Assembly (NCBI GenBank): GCA_002897115.2
Contig: BCIH01000007.1
Coordinates: forward strand, 1,173,810-1,237,809
DNA length: 64,000 nt
DNA from: Prototheca cutis
Lineage: Eukaryota > Chlorophyta > Trebouxiophyceae > Chlorellales > Chlorellaceae
Reading direction: 5' to 3'
Below the pieces are notes generated by a model. The model saw only the letters and a list, made by a program, of their open reading frames with translations. It did not search any database and had not been told where the DNA came from. The position numbers and the translations under genes are program-made. This document shows, in pieces, positions 34,311 through 46,538 of the stretch. The first letter of the stretch is position 1. Every line of letters begins with the position of its first letter.

Positions 34311-34680
34311 TGCGGTGGGCTGGGGACACCCTAGGGAGGTCAGCGGCCGGGGACAGCGATTCCGGCCGGCGCACAGTGCACGCGCGTGCAGCCGGCAAGG
34401 AGTGGCCTAATCCCCCTTGATCTACCCAACCCAGCTTTCAACCCAAACATTACATGCTGAGAAAAAATGGCCAGGGCCGGATCTTGGGCCCTCTGGGGGC
34501 CCGGCATTCGCCAGGGCAGCAATGCTGTCATTTCCGATGCAGTTTTGTCACCTGCCCCGAACAAACAATCTGGGTGATCGGGGGTCGCGGTCCCATTTCA
34601 GTGGCCGACTGGGCAGGTCGACCCGTGCAAACACGCTTCCCGATCGTTGGAACCCCTTGGCTTTGAGTGTTCCGTGAACA

Positions 34681-36648
34681 ATGCAGGCGCAGAGGCACGC
34701 CCGCAGCACCGTGCGGGCGCTCTGGGCGCAGTGGCAAACTGGCAGCCAGGCGCTGACTGGGGCCCGGGGCCTGCAGGGGTCTGCTGTCGTGACCAATGCT
34801 CAGCCTGCGCCTGCTCCAGAGCATGATGCGCCCGTGACCAGCGATTGGAGGTCCAAGCTGGGTGTCGTGCGGACCGATTGGAGGTGGGCGCCGGTGGGGG
34901 AGCGGGGTGGCAGTCCATCGCGACCGGACAGCAGGCCACCCACCGGGGGCCCCTCGGGCTCTGGTGCTGGCCGCGGTCGGCGGCCCCATGCGTGATAAAT
35001 GCTTGCCGCATACGTATTGCTCCATCAGGGTTGACGCGGGGTAGAACATGGGCCGCTCAGATACTTGTGTGTGCTGGGGAGTGGTGGTCGTTGCCGGCGG
35101 CCGCTGAATGCGTTGTGCTCGGCCAAACAGTGACAGTCCCCGATTTAGGGAACCATTTATTGCGCCTTTTTGCACCCATTCACGAGCATGCACCTGCACC
35201 TGCATACACAAACCCCTCGATAATTTGCCACGCAGTCGCGAGGAGGTGGCTGATGTCTACAACGCGGCCCTGCTGGACTTGGTGCATGCGGCGGCGACGG
35301 TGCACCGTCAGCACAACGACCCTTCCATGGTCCAGCGCTGCACGCTGCTGTCCATCAAGACCGGCGGCTGCCCCGAGACCTGCAAGTACTGCTCGCAGTC
35401 CAGCTCCTGGAGCAAAGAGACGGGGACCAAGGCCGAGAAGCTGATGGACTTGGATGCTGTCTACGAGGTCTGTTGTGGGCATCGTGGGGGAAATTTTGGC
35501 GTGCGCTGTTTTGGATTTGGCTTGTTTCGTCTTGCATGGATGGGCAGAAAATTGAAGAGTGTGGAGGCTGTTGTGCCAGCTATCGACTCCGTCACCGACA
35601 ACTGCTCCTGCCATTAAAAAATTCCCTAATTTCCAGGCTGCCGTGCGTGCCAAGGAGTCTGGGTCGACACGGTTCTGCATGGGCGCTGCGTGGCGCGGCC
35701 CATCCCAGGTGGGCCCCCGCCAGTTCCAGCGTGTGCTCGACATGGTGAGCAAGGTCCGGGGCCTGGGCATGGAAGTCTGTACGACANTGGGCATGCTGAC
35801 CCCCGAGCAAGCCGCGGCGCTGCGTGAGGCGGGGCTCACCGCCTACAACCACAACTTAGACACCTCCCGCGAACACTACGGAAAGGTCACCTCCTCCCGC
35901 TCCTACGACGTATGTATTGTGTGTGTGTGGGTGGGTGGGTGTGGGTGTGTGTGTGGGGGGGGGGGTTCTTTTCTATGCATGCAACCTGTAAATGGTTGAC
36001 CCGCTGCTAAAGGCAGCGACACTACCGTTCCCCATTGAGGATGCTATCTCCTTGTGCCAGCAATATTTCAGCACCAAGACAGGAATGCCACAAACCCCAT
36101 GAGCACAGGACCGACTGGCAACGATCGAGACGGTGCGGCAGGCGGGCATTTCTGTGTGCGCGGGCGGGATTATCGGGCTGGGCGAGGGCCACCTTGATCG
36201 GGTTGGCCTGCTCCACCAGCTGGCCACGCTGCCCGCCCACCCCGAGTCCGTGCCCATCAACTCCCTGGTGGCCATCAAGGGCACGCCGATGGAGGGCTAC
36301 AAATCGCCCACCGGTCTGGACCTGGTGCGGTGCATCGCGACTGCACGCGTGCTCATGCCGCGCACCGTGGTGCGGCTTTCGGCGGGGCGCATGACGCTGT
36401 CCTTTGCCGACCAGGCCATGTGTTTCCTGGCAGGGGCCAACAGCATCTTTGACGGGGACAAACTCCTCACGACCCCCAACAACGACCGGAACGAGGACAT
36501 GGAGCTGTTTGGACTCCTGGGTCTTCGCAGCCGGCCCGCGTTCATGCCCTACTCCGCGGGCAACGACAGCTCCGCAGTGTTTGACGACCAAGTGCCCTGC
36601 CCGCGGCGCCAGGCCGAGCAGAACCAAGCCACCGCCACTGCGGTCTGA
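34681..36648 (+). CDS. bioB: Biotin synthase, mitochondrial
   Basis: Exons 34681-34883, 35236-35467, 35637-35909 and 36109-36648 join to about 415 residues. This radical-SAM enzyme inserts sulfur into dethiobiotin. The N-terminal ~50 residues ([18 protein letters not shown]...) are basic and lack acids, fitting a mitochondrial presequence, the known location in plants. [14 protein letters not shown] holds the CxxxCxxC cluster ligands for the [4Fe-4S] centre. YNHNLDTS and the later AGRMTLS stretch, with the Arg that coordinates the [2Fe-2S] cluster in bacterial BioB, are present. [16 protein letters not shown] follows near the end. One N (35,787) leaves a residue undefined. Donors GTCTGT and GTATGT are used. 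Confidence 0.95.
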
Positions 36649-36836
36649 GGGCACAGCTGCAAGGTCCATCCCAGCCCGCCAAAAGATGGGATGGCTCGCT
36701 GCGAATGCCTTGGCTCACTTTCACCCTTGTCTGATTCTTTTCTCATCCTCATGCCCCCAAATTTTCATACGTGTCTGTTCAGCAGCCCGCAACCCTCGAT
36801 CGCTGGGCTTGACAATGAAGAAAGCAGGACACATGT

Positions 36837-37890
36837 TCAGTAGGCAGCCAAGAGCTGGCGCGTGAAGCGGTAGCTGTTGCTCCAGCAGGGCTGGGCCAGG
36901 TCAATAGGGATCTTCTCCTGCTTGTTCTTCAGCGTCCGGTCAGCGCCCTGGCCCAAAAGGAACTTGACAATCTCCACATGCCCCCGCATGGATGCCCAGT
37001 GCAGGGCCGTGTTGTCACCCTGAGATATTATTGTGTGTAGGGGGGTGGATGCGGGTGGGTGGTGGTGGCGGGGATGGGATGGGGAGGAGGTGAGACCAAA
37101 CAAACATTCTCACCGCTGCGCACCATGTCTACCGAGTTCACTTCGGCGCCCTCATCGAGAAGGTACTTGACGACGGCCAGTTGGCCGTTGTGCGCGGCGC
37201 GGATCAGCGGTGTCTCGCCCATCTGGCACATGCGATGGAAGTAGGGGTGGGTATGGCTGTCTCAGAACACACAAAAAGGGTAAGACCTGGCTCTGACTGA
37301 GCATGAACAACCATCTCAGGCCCCTAAGGAACAGCAGCTGCTACTCACCACGTTGCGTTGTTCGAGGTCTGCGCCTTCCTCTACTAGAAGTTTGCAGACC
37401 GCAAGGTGGCCTGCAGCGTGGAAGGTGTGCGTGAGATCATGGCAGGCATGCGTGTGAGCCGGGAGAAAGAGCGCATTTTTAGATCACCGCAGTCGGTCAC
37501 AGCAAGCGCCCTCCTCTCCTTTGTTGCCAAACGACTTGTCCGGACGCACCATTGCCCGCTGCCAGGAGCAGCGGCGGATCCCCACAATGGTCGGCTTCGT
37601 TCAAGGGAGCACCCTGAGAGAATTGGGGTGGGAATGGTGTCATCCTAATCGCCGCAGCATCTACTCAACGCTGGCGCCATGTACCCCTGCCCGAGTCCAG
37701 ACGTACATCCTCGACGTGCTCCTTGACCCAGTCGTAGAATCCATCAACGCAGTCCCTCCAGATGTTTGACTTCTCCGGCACAAACTTCCCGGTCTGCGAG
37801 AGGGGTGAGGGCCGCGGTGAGGTGGTGCCCCCACGGTACCGAGTGGGTCCAGGGCCCCAGTCCAGCACTCACAATGAGATCGAACGGCAT
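36837..37890 (-). CDS. Small ankyrin-repeat protein
   Basis: Six exons (37873-37890, 37707-37793, 37550-37613, 37349-37410, 37124-37222, 36837-37019) join in frame to about 170 residues. After a short start (MPFDLI) and an acidic/aromatic helix (WRDCVDGFYDWVKEHVED) come about four ankyrin repeats: DPPLLLAAGNGHLAVCKLLVEEG, TPLIRAAHNGQLAVVKYLLDEG, then NTALHWASMRGHVEIVKFLLGQG and a capping segment. No catalytic or membrane part is visible; a protein-protein adaptor is the usual role. The tiny first exon is supported only by ATG, frame and donor. It converges with biotin synthase (188 bp) and diverges from the carrier gene. Confidence 0.8.
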
Positions 37891-38269
37891 CCTTTCTCCC
37901 TCTCCAACGTCCTGCTAGATAACAGATTGATCAGTGCAAAACCGTTTTGCACGCAGAAATGTCCATGACACAGCCTTTCTGTGGGCTGGTCAAACGGGGC
38001 TCTGCATCTTCCTTGATGATCGGGCCCCTCGCCTTCGGCCGTGGGGATTCAAGGGGGCGCGCAGCACACCCTCGCTGAAAAGGACGCGTAAGTGCTCAGG
38101 TAAGGGATCACTATCGCAAGCGAACTTTTACTCGCCATGTAAATTGTTTCCATCTTGTATACTGCATATTTGCATCCTAGTTTTGGGAGTTTTTTTAGGT
38201 GGCTTCCCTGCGTGCATGCGTCGGTGAGGGTCCTTCCTTCCAGACTTCGGGGCAGGTTCTCCCCCTCGC

Positions 38270-39775
38270 ATGACGAGGGAGGACGAGGCCCCAGGGCCTG
38301 CACCAGCCAGCCCAAATGAGATTCAGAACATTAGTTTCTCACAAAAGTTCGTCGCTGCTGCTGGAGCATCACTTGTCTCCGCGCTAGTCGTGAATCCCCT
38401 TGACGTCGTCAAGGTGGGAGAGAGCTTGCTTTCATTTGCACACTTGATATGGTGGACAGGGGTGGACCTGCCTTTGAGCACTGCTGAACAGCGACGGCCC
38501 AGAACACATTCATCCCCGACCCTCCATGTCGCCATCGCAGACGAGACTCCAAGTCCAGAACACGCCAAACTATGCCGCCGTGCATGCGGATGATGTCGTC
38601 GTTTTAGAGTGCGTGTGTGTGGAGGGAAGGGGGTGCTGGGAATGCCTGCCTGTCTGCGTGCGATGCGTCGTTGGGTTACGGATGGAGCCGGAGCCATTGA
38701 GCGTGATGCCAGGGCCTGGCAATTTGGCCCAGCAAGGCGCAGCCACCCTGGCCTGCCTCACGGAACCCTAGCACTGGCCCGAAACTCCCTTGCTTCAGCG
38801 ACCGCTGTATCATCCCCTGAACCTCTTCCTTCTTGATTCATTCGCTACTCCAGACGCTGGTCATTTGCGGAGTGTGTACCTGCCCGTCAGCGCGCGGCAG
38901 CAGCGCTGTCGAGCACAGCGACCAATAGCACAACTGCCGCCATGGCGAGCAACGGCGGCGCCGAGTTTTCCGGAACGATAGACGCGCTGTGGCGGATCGC
39001 GTCACGGGAAGGCCCTGCCTCGCTGTGGCGCGGCACACGCGTGTCGCTGCTGATGGCAGTTCCCATGGTCGGGGTCTACTTGCCGTTGTATGACCGCATG
39101 CTGGCTGCCATGCACGACACGGCCTGGGCGCCGCTGGCCGCGGGTTCCGGCTCGCGGGCCGTCGCCGTCCTGGCAACCGCACCCTTTGAGCTCATCCGAA
39201 CGCGGCTTCAGGCCGCCGGGCCTTCTGCGGCGGGGGTTGCAGCTGCGGGCGTGGCCTGCCAGCCCTGCGACTGCGGAGGACCGGCCTCGACGAGCACCAC
39301 TTCGCGGTTTGCGGGGTCGTCGTGGTCGACCCCGCGCGTCACAACAGCGACACGGCTCGCTTCGGCGGCAAAGCTCTGGCGCGGTGTGGGCAGCCAGCTG
39401 GCTCGGGACGTGCCTTTTTCAGCGCTGTACTGGGCGGGGGTGGAGCCGATGCGCGCGGCGCTGCTGCGGGGCCGTGACCCGGACGACCCTCGCGCGGTGT
39501 TTGGAGCCAATGTCACGGCCGGCGCTGTATCAGGCGCTGCTGCGGGCGTGCTCACGACGCCGCTGGACGTCGTCAAGACGCGGGTGCAGGTGTCAGCTGC
39601 CGGCGCGGGGCCNGGCCCCGCGCCGTCCATGCTGAGCGTGCTGCGGTCCATTGCCGCCCGGGAGGGTCTTCGCGGCCTTTTTGCCGGGTGGAGTGCGCGT
39701 GCGGGCAAGGCCGCGCCCGCCTGTNCCATCGTTCTGTCCTCGTACGAAGGGCTCAAACACTGGCACGCGCGGTGA
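38270..39775 (+). CDS. Mitochondrial carrier, MTM1/SLC25A39-40-like
   Basis: Exons 38270-38413, 38541-38608 and 38854-39775 give about 377 residues. Three carrier repeats are marked by PxD/ExxK signatures: NPLDVVKTRLQVQ across exons 1-2, PFELIRTRLQ and TPLDVVKTRVQV. FSGTIDALWRI and GPASLWRGTRVSLLMAVP followed by YLPLYDR resemble the MTM1/SLC25A39/SLC25A40 group, implicated in mitochondrial glutathione import and manganese/iron handling. The loop between repeats 1 and 2 is longer than usual (Ala/Ser/Thr-rich, 38,880-38,945), as in this subfamily. Two Ns (39,613 and 39,725) leave residues undefined. Subfamily call is by motif wording only. Confidence 0.8.
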
Positions 39776-40470
39776 CGTTGGTGACGGCTGCAGGCCGTCG
39801 TGCAGGTGCCTGCTGGACCGGCCGCCACCAAGCCAGACATCGGCTCTGTAGCCACTGCTGCGGTCCTTCTTAGCACCCATAAATGAACCGGGAGTTTGGT
39901 TTTTGTGTGATTCATAGGAGGCATCACCATCCCTAAGGACCGTGCCTTGCGTGTCATATTGAGGACCTGCTGCGGCCAGAGGACTGGTGTGAGGGACACC
40001 GGCAGCCAGGAACCCTGAGCTGCCGTTGTTGGGCGAGAGGTTTCCAATGTGTTGTTGATCTTTTCCACGGACACATAATGGGCAGTACTCTCATCATTGA
40101 TCGTTCGGGACGTCAGGAATTATTTGTTCCCCTGCAGCAGGGCCAGCGGGAGTCGAGGCGTTACTCTCCAGACCTTAAACTGAGCCGACGCGACTGTGCA
40201 CGCCGCTGTGTTCCTGTTCAATCACAAAGCAATGTAACGCAAGAATGCCGTATTTCAAGCATCGAGAAGCTGGTTCGGTGCAGGGCTTTACACCTCGTGC
40301 TCGGAAGTCCGGCCCGGCTGCTGTTCGATGCAGGGTTCCGTGCCACTCCAGGCTGCCGTCCCTTTCGCGGCTCGTCCGAGTCCATGCAGATCTGAATCGT
40401 AGCCATAGTCCCGTGCGCCCATTCGTCCACATTTCGTTTCACAGCTACATTATAACATTGATCACGAATC
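39776..40470. other. Intergenic, carrier and sulfotransferase
   Basis: About 700 bp, both neighbours on plus. No gene supported. Confidence 0.4.
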
Positions 40471-41290
40471 ATGGGGGCGTCCGACCTGGGATTCGTGCTG
40501 GCACTGCCGTTCCTGTATCTATGGCTACTCGTGGCTCGGCTGCTTTCCATGCTCTCGCCCATTGTGGCCCCCTGGCTGTCGTACCTCTTGGCACAGAAGC
40601 TGTACTACGCAACACCCTTTGCCCTGTATGCCCTCCGGGCTGGCGGAGGCGCCAAGGCGCTCATGACTCGCGTGGGATTTGAGGCGTCCTACTGCATGAA
40701 CGGTGGGTGCCCGTGGCGGGGTTCTGTCGAGGCGCGCGGGTCTTGTCTCAGCGATCAATGCGTGGTACTTTCAAACACACTCACACATCCTTTCTGATGC
40801 GACCCGTGCAGTGGTCCGGAGATACCTGACCTTGCCCCTCCGGCCACACCTGCCTGACTTTTACATCGTCGGCTTCCCAAAATGTGGCACCACTTCCCTG
40901 TGTACCTACCTCAAGCAGCACCCCTCCGTCCATGGCTTGGACGGCATGCCCTACCATGAAGTTCTGTCAAAGTGGGTGCAGGATTTTGTTGATGGACTGG
41001 ATGTCTGGGGTGGAGGGGTTGAGCATGTCCTGGGGCGTACCAGGGGATCCATCTGGTGGTTGCCCATCGAGCGCCGGCCACGGCACTCCTCTGCAACCAA
41101 CTTCTCTGAGGGTGTGCAGCAGCTAGACACCGTCCTATCACCGATGCCGATGGCGCCCAAACTGTAGGGAGAGTCACTTTTTCGTTGGGGCCATGGGTCG
41201 TGGGAGCACCACCAGCAGGAGCGCCTACCGCTCTTTCTTCCCCACCATCGTCACGTCTGGACTGGCAAAACTCAAATACAACAAGGTGCA

Positions 41291-41332
<42 letters not shown>

Positions 41333-42627
41333 GGGAGGGGGGGGGGTGTCTGCTGTTTATGATTTGGTCTTTGAACTGGGCTCTGTCCAGTGGCCAAGAT
41401 GACCACCAAGGGAAGCCCCCTCCGCTTTTTGCCATGGCAACATGTTTCGTTCACCACTGCCAACTCAGCACCACCACACAAGATGATCCTCATGCCATCA
41501 ATCACTCCTTGCAGTTCCTATGCTTTGATGCGTGTCCCGTCCACGCCTGCCTGTCCCACGTGCCGCCACGCATGGCCAACATGACCCCCAACGCCAAGCT
41601 CATCTTCATGATGCGCGACCCCCTGGCGGCGGTGCTCTCGGGGGAACTCATGGTGGGTTTGGATTGAGACGCTGCCTTATGTTTGGGGTTTTTCTCTTTG
41701 TGGGTGATCGGCGATGCGCCCTGTGAAGGGAACGGACCCGTTTAAGGAACAATGCAGACCCTGCGGCCACCACACCTTATTGCTCCCCGGTGCAGTTGAG
41801 GGATCTGGGCATGCCACTGAAGTGGACGACCATGGATGAGAGCTGCATGACGGACGAGTGCCTGTGGGAGACGCCTGAGGAGCTGGCATACTGGGGAGCT
41901 GTAGAGAAGCTGCGACTGGACGATCCGCTGCCAGAGGACCTCATGCAGCGCTTTTACAGCCTGGACGACATCAGGCCTGCGCTGCGGTCTGCAAAGTATG
42001 CAGACTGCCTCGAGCCCTTTTTCAAACACTTTCCCAAAGAAAAGTAAGCATTCGAGTTCCCCCTTTTTTTGGGGGGGGGGGGGGGGGGTATATGGGATTT
42101 CCTTCTAAAAGAAAGAAGAAACTGGACTGGAAGAGTGGCGCTAGCCAGCAGCCAAACTGGCACAAAGCATGCTGCTGTTGCTGTGACTCCACCCGCAACT
42201 GCTCCCAATCCCCCGCCCTCCGCAGCATGATGTTTATTGACTTCAAGGACTTTGTGGCTGGCCCCGAAGAGACGACACGTTCCGTGCTCAAATTTGTGGG
42301 CGCTGACGTTGACCTCCCTGCCTACTCCTTTCAAACCATGCCCCCGGGCATGCAGGTGAGAGGCGTGTTTTGGGGGGGAAATTGTTTGTGGGGCTGGCTG
42401 GAAGGTATTGGCGGGGGGGGTTAGGACAATTGCACTTGGCAGATGATGCGCGGCCAAAACACACACACACACACACACACACAATTACTCCTGAACAGGG
42501 CAAGCCACGTGGGCGTGTGATGCATGCGGCAGTAAAGGAGCGGCTGAAGGCCTACTATCGGTCGAGCAACCTCGCGCTGCAGCAGATGCTGGGAAAGAGC
42601 ATGTCCTGGTTTGAAGTCGAAGTGTGA
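40471..42627 (+). CDS. Type II membrane sulfotransferase
   Basis: Seven exons (40471-40702, 40812-40971, 41168-41285, 41515-41652, 41796-42043, 42226-42355, 42499-42627) join in frame to about 384 residues. An N-terminal membrane anchor (FVLALPFLYLWLLVARLL) precedes the catalytic domain. GFPKCGTTSL is the 5'-phosphosulfate loop that binds PAPS, and IFMMRDPLAAVLSG is the 3'-phosphate motif. This arrangement matches Golgi carbohydrate sulfotransferases (heparan/NDST-like fold); the acceptor is unknown. The C-terminus (ERLKAYYRSSNLALQQMLG) resembles the final helix of these enzymes. Introns 3 and 6 hold GT/AC repeats and intron 5 a G run. Confidence 0.85.
41294..41331. repeat. (GT)n microsatellite in sulfotransferase intron 3
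   Basis: About 18 TG units starting 8 nt after the donor; a reciprocal (AC)n of about 24 bp lies in intron 6 (42,459-42,482). Confidence 0.9.
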
Positions 42628-42991
42628 CAACACCGCGAAGTTTCACAATTTCCAAATTTCTGAGTCTGGTGCCGCTGCACTGGCACCCCTCCTGTGTCCT
42701 GATTCTATCATTCTAGGATTGCCTGACAACCTGCAATCTGTGCCGATCCCGTACAACGTTCCTTTTCTTGCTATTAAGTTGGATGCGGTTCCAAAATTTC
42801 CGTACGAACTGCCGCCCCAGGCGGATGAATTGACCACCATCCACTGCATACAACAGAGTGTGCATGGAATGCAGCAAGATGCAGAGCCAGACAAAATGGG
42901 TCAGGGTCAACATTAGGAGCAGCATGCACATGCAAACGGCCAACAGAAACCACCAGCAATCAATGCAACACATGTGCCCAAGGACCATCTG
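42628..42991. other. Convergent 3' ends, sulfotransferase and glycosyltransferase
   Basis: 364 bp of AT-richer sequence. A minus-strand frame with hydrophobic runs (42,713-42,988) lies entirely after the glycosyltransferase stop and is not supported as a gene. Confidence 0.4.
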
Positions 42992-44079
42992 TCATCGGGC
43001 CACGGAGCCGCCAGTTGGCAGCATGGCTCGGATGGCTCGTTCCTGCTCTCTCAGCACTGCCGCAGGCAGGCCGATGCGACGGTAGAGCCCGATTTTTTCC
43101 AACAAGTACTTGAGCCGCCCCACATTTGTAAGCTCGCACCAGCCCTGGCCAGAGGCAATTGTTTTGGGTGTGGGGAGATGCATGAGTTGAGCAAAGGTCA
43201 AAGTGAGTTTTGGAGTTGTGTTTCCAGGACACACCTCCCGCATCATCATTTACTGTTCCCATTTGAGGGATCAGGTCAGGAAAGTGTTGACCAAGGCACA
43301 CGCACGCGCGCACACACACACGCGCGCTCGCTCGCCATGGCAGCATGCCTACACAGCCTCTACCCTATCCCTTGACGAAAACGCAGAAAAACACCCGTCA
43401 GACCTTGACCTGGGTGCCTGGGTCAGTGCACTGGATGCTGACTCCCTCGCTCAGCACAAACCGTGAAAAGTAGAAGTCCCGCGCGGCCTTGGGCCCGTGT
43501 GCTGCGGCCATGTACGCGTCTCGGTCCACCTCAATGACAAAGCATTTCTTCACCTTTTCGGCATCTCCCGCTCTTGCAGCGGCAAGATACTCGTCTGGGC
43601 AGGAGCGGTGCGCCTTGTCGGCCACATCCGACTCGTAGCTGTAGGTATAATGCAGCACCACGCCTGCATCGCTGACGTACGTCGTGAACTCTCCTCCCGG
43701 GTTGGCCGCGCTCTGCCAGCGGGGGGAGCCGTCTCCCGTCCAAAAGTGGGGGCCCAGGTGCCGGACGCCCGGTGCATCCACGCGCACCGCCGACTTGCCG
43801 TTGGCGTAGAGCAGGAGGAAAGTGGGACTGGCACCCAGCTTGAACTTGTTGCGGTACCAGTGCGCCTCGGGCGTGATGAAATGCTTGTGCACACGAAACA
43901 GGCTCACCTGCTCGTACCGATTTGTCATCCCACCGGCCTCCGCCTGGCCCTCGAAATTCATAAATCGCACCGAAGCCACATTGGAGGGCACGTTGCTCAA
44001 TAGCCCTGTAGGATTATAGGGGGTTTGTGGGGTGTGTGTGTGGGGTGTGTGTGTGGGGGGGGGGGGGTGGGGGGGGGGT

Positions 44080-44128
<49 letters not shown>

Positions 44129-45794
44129 GGACATGGGAAAAGAGGGAGGTATCAGCATCACAATCCAGCTGGAGCCCCTCAACAGCACCGACTCTTCCCA
44201 CGGAACACCACCATCACCACATACCTGCGATGCTGAGCGTTGCTTCCCCAGGGTACAGCAACTCATCTGGATCCAAGTGCAGCAGCCAGTCCATTCCGTC
44301 TTTCTTTGCCCGCTCCAGGCCCTCGTGCTGCCCGTAGCCTGCGCGTTTGTGCAGGCGCTTCGTGCTTGACAAACAGTGCCGTCAATAATTTGCACCCAAT
44401 GGCACGTCGCACTGGCCCCGCTCGCTCAGCGCCCACTGTTTCAGTCCATGCAACTGCAACTTGGTTTCGGAAAAGCAGCACACCCACAAAACACCCTCCC
44501 CATCATACCTTGCGTGACCATGAGCTGGTAGTTTCCCGGCCGTCCTTTCCATTGCCGGGACAGACCAGAGTAGAGCTCTACGAGGGCAGCATCTTCGGCC
44601 GTGACCCATGGCTCGTGCACGTGAATGATGCTCACAGCGGCAATGCGCTCCAAAGCATCCACCGCGGCCTGGTCATGACCATTGTACAAGACCTATACAA
44701 CAAGGGGGGGATGTGTGTGCGGGGGAGAGTGGAGGGGTCCTGCAGGGGAGAGTTGCCCAATTTCGTGTTTCGACACCCTAATCCCCTTCCCCAGAACACC
44801 ATCTCCCATTCCTCCTTGAACCCATCGCACATAGAACTGGGTGACGCCGAGCGCGGTGTGGTACTGCATCCATGGCAGCAATTCCCGGCGCACGCCCCGT
44901 AGGTCCACGCCTGTTGTGGTGACGATGGCAACCTTGAGCCGCTCCCGGGCCTGTGCCTGCAGGACCAGTGTGCAGGGGAGGGGGAGTGAGTGTTCATCGA
45001 CACGGGCATTGTACACACATATACATCAAGAACGGTCTCCTGTGCTGCGGCAGGTGGTCGATGGTGTCACATTTCTTCCATGGTCCGACTGTCTTGTCTG
45101 TATCCGCCCCTTTGCCCAGGCCGCCATGCAGCTCTCTCCCCGCTGCCCCAAACCGCCCCACAGCCACCCCACCAATCCCCTGCACCTCTTCGGTCAAGGC
45201 GTTGAGGTAGTCGATGCGGGTGGGGATGGAGTGGGTATCTGCCAGGTCGTCCTCTGCCCGGATATCCAACTCCGTAGCAGTGACCAAGTGCTGGCGCCCT
45301 CGGGCGACGTTCTCGTCGTATGTCATGCCTGCCAGGCTTTGTTCCAGATACGCTCGCAGCTCGGCATGCACGTCCTCCACACCAGGCACAGAGTCGGTGG
45401 TCTGCAGACCGTAGGCCGCGTCTGCCAGGCGTGGGACCGCCGCACCCACGGGCGAAAAGGGCTGGTTCTTGGTCAGCACATCGCTGCCGTTCACAGACTC
45501 CAGGAAGCCGGCCAGTTCTGGGTTGTTGGCGGCAAGAGACTGCACGATCGAGACCACTCGGTCCCTGATCAGGGCTGCGTCAGCCTCCGCGAGGCCGACC
45601 ACGCCGGGGGAAGCAGCGCAGGGGGGGCCCGCGTGGCCCCGCAGGTCCCAGGGCCCTGGAGCTGCCACGGGGGCCGCCCAGGTGTAGAGCGCGACCAGCG
45701 CCAGCCCACCGAGAAGCAATTTCCCGGCCAGAACAAGCACACCTCGATGCGACCTACCCCCAAGGCCGTACATAACGTCGGCCTTGCGCCCCAT
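42992..45794 (-). CDS. Type II membrane glycosyltransferase (GT92/GT2-like)
   Basis: Six exons (45186-45794, 44831-44956, 44509-44692, 44225-44338, 43404-44005, 42992-43144) join in frame to about 595 residues. Residues about 18-38 (GVLVLAGKLLLGGLALVALY) form a signal anchor, followed by a lumenal stem. VAIVTTTGVDL, RRELLPWMQYHTALGVTQFYV and DGMDWLLHLDPDELLYPGE are the GT-A fold elements of GT92/DUF23-type transferases; DPDE is the DxD-type metal site. The large exon 5 would stop at TGA 43398-43400, but using the donor AAG|GTCTGA joins in phase to an exon encoding GWCELTNVGRL...YRRIGLP, which reads as a natural C-terminus. Intron 4 contains a ~70-nt C-rich tract. Sugar donor and acceptor unknown. 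Confidence 0.78.
44055..44125. repeat. Poly-G tract (poly-C on the coding strand)
   Basis: About 70 nt, nearly pure G on plus and interrupted by two T; it lies in intron 4 of the minus-strand glycosyltransferase, 50 nt before the acceptor. Confidence 0.9.
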
Positions 45795-46538
45795 GGGGGC
45801 CCACGCCGAGCGTGCACGGGAGGGCAGGAACCCAAACCTGGGCGGCCTAGGTGTCGACCTTTGAAGTGGCCGATCCCATTGCGTGCCCGCGCCCTACATG
45901 CACTTCACGAGCTTATAATGGTGTATTTAATTTATGGACGCCTTGAAACCCTGGCCATGATGGCGCCATGTGTCTGTCATGACCGCCTCGGCCTTGCCTT
46001 AAGTGCAACGACAAAAATTTCCTGTGGCCCTGCTGTGGCCCTGCTCACTTCCGGCGGGGCGAGCAATTTTGGGATGCACGCGCGCTTGGATCGGTGTCCA
46101 TGCAAACCAATTCCAACGCGCTCATCCAATCTTTGACATCGCATTTCTGTGACAATCGCGTGGGTTGCGCTGTCCAGGAGGGACTGAGCCCATTCCAAGG
46201 CCGCGAGTGCAGGTGGCGAAGGCTGCGCCCTCGGCAGGCCGATCATGCGGAAGCACGTGCAGTAGAATACCAAGAATTATTTATCTATTATGTGGAAATT
46301 TGTAAGAAGAGATGTGGGGCCGACTTCTGGACACAGGGGTAATTGCAATCCCTTTTCATGGCGTTACCCAATCCCAGTGGAGGCGGACCGGTCTGGGGAG
46401 CTTGCAACGAGAAGTGCCGCGCTGGCACCCAGGAAACCAACCTTGGGGGTGCACGGGGACAGAAACCGATATAGGGAACGACGCCTCATTCACATAGGGT
46501 TGTAGTTTTGTATACATTGGACACAGAGAGCTATCAAG
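45795..46538. other. Divergent promoter region, glycosyltransferase and calcineurin-B-like gene
   Basis: 744 bp, no supported gene. Confidence 0.4.

Noticed and set aside
42713..42988. Minus-strand ORF with hydrophobic segments
   Set aside because: Lies after the glycosyltransferase stop, has no start context or splice partner, and is AT-rich 3' UTR-like DNA.
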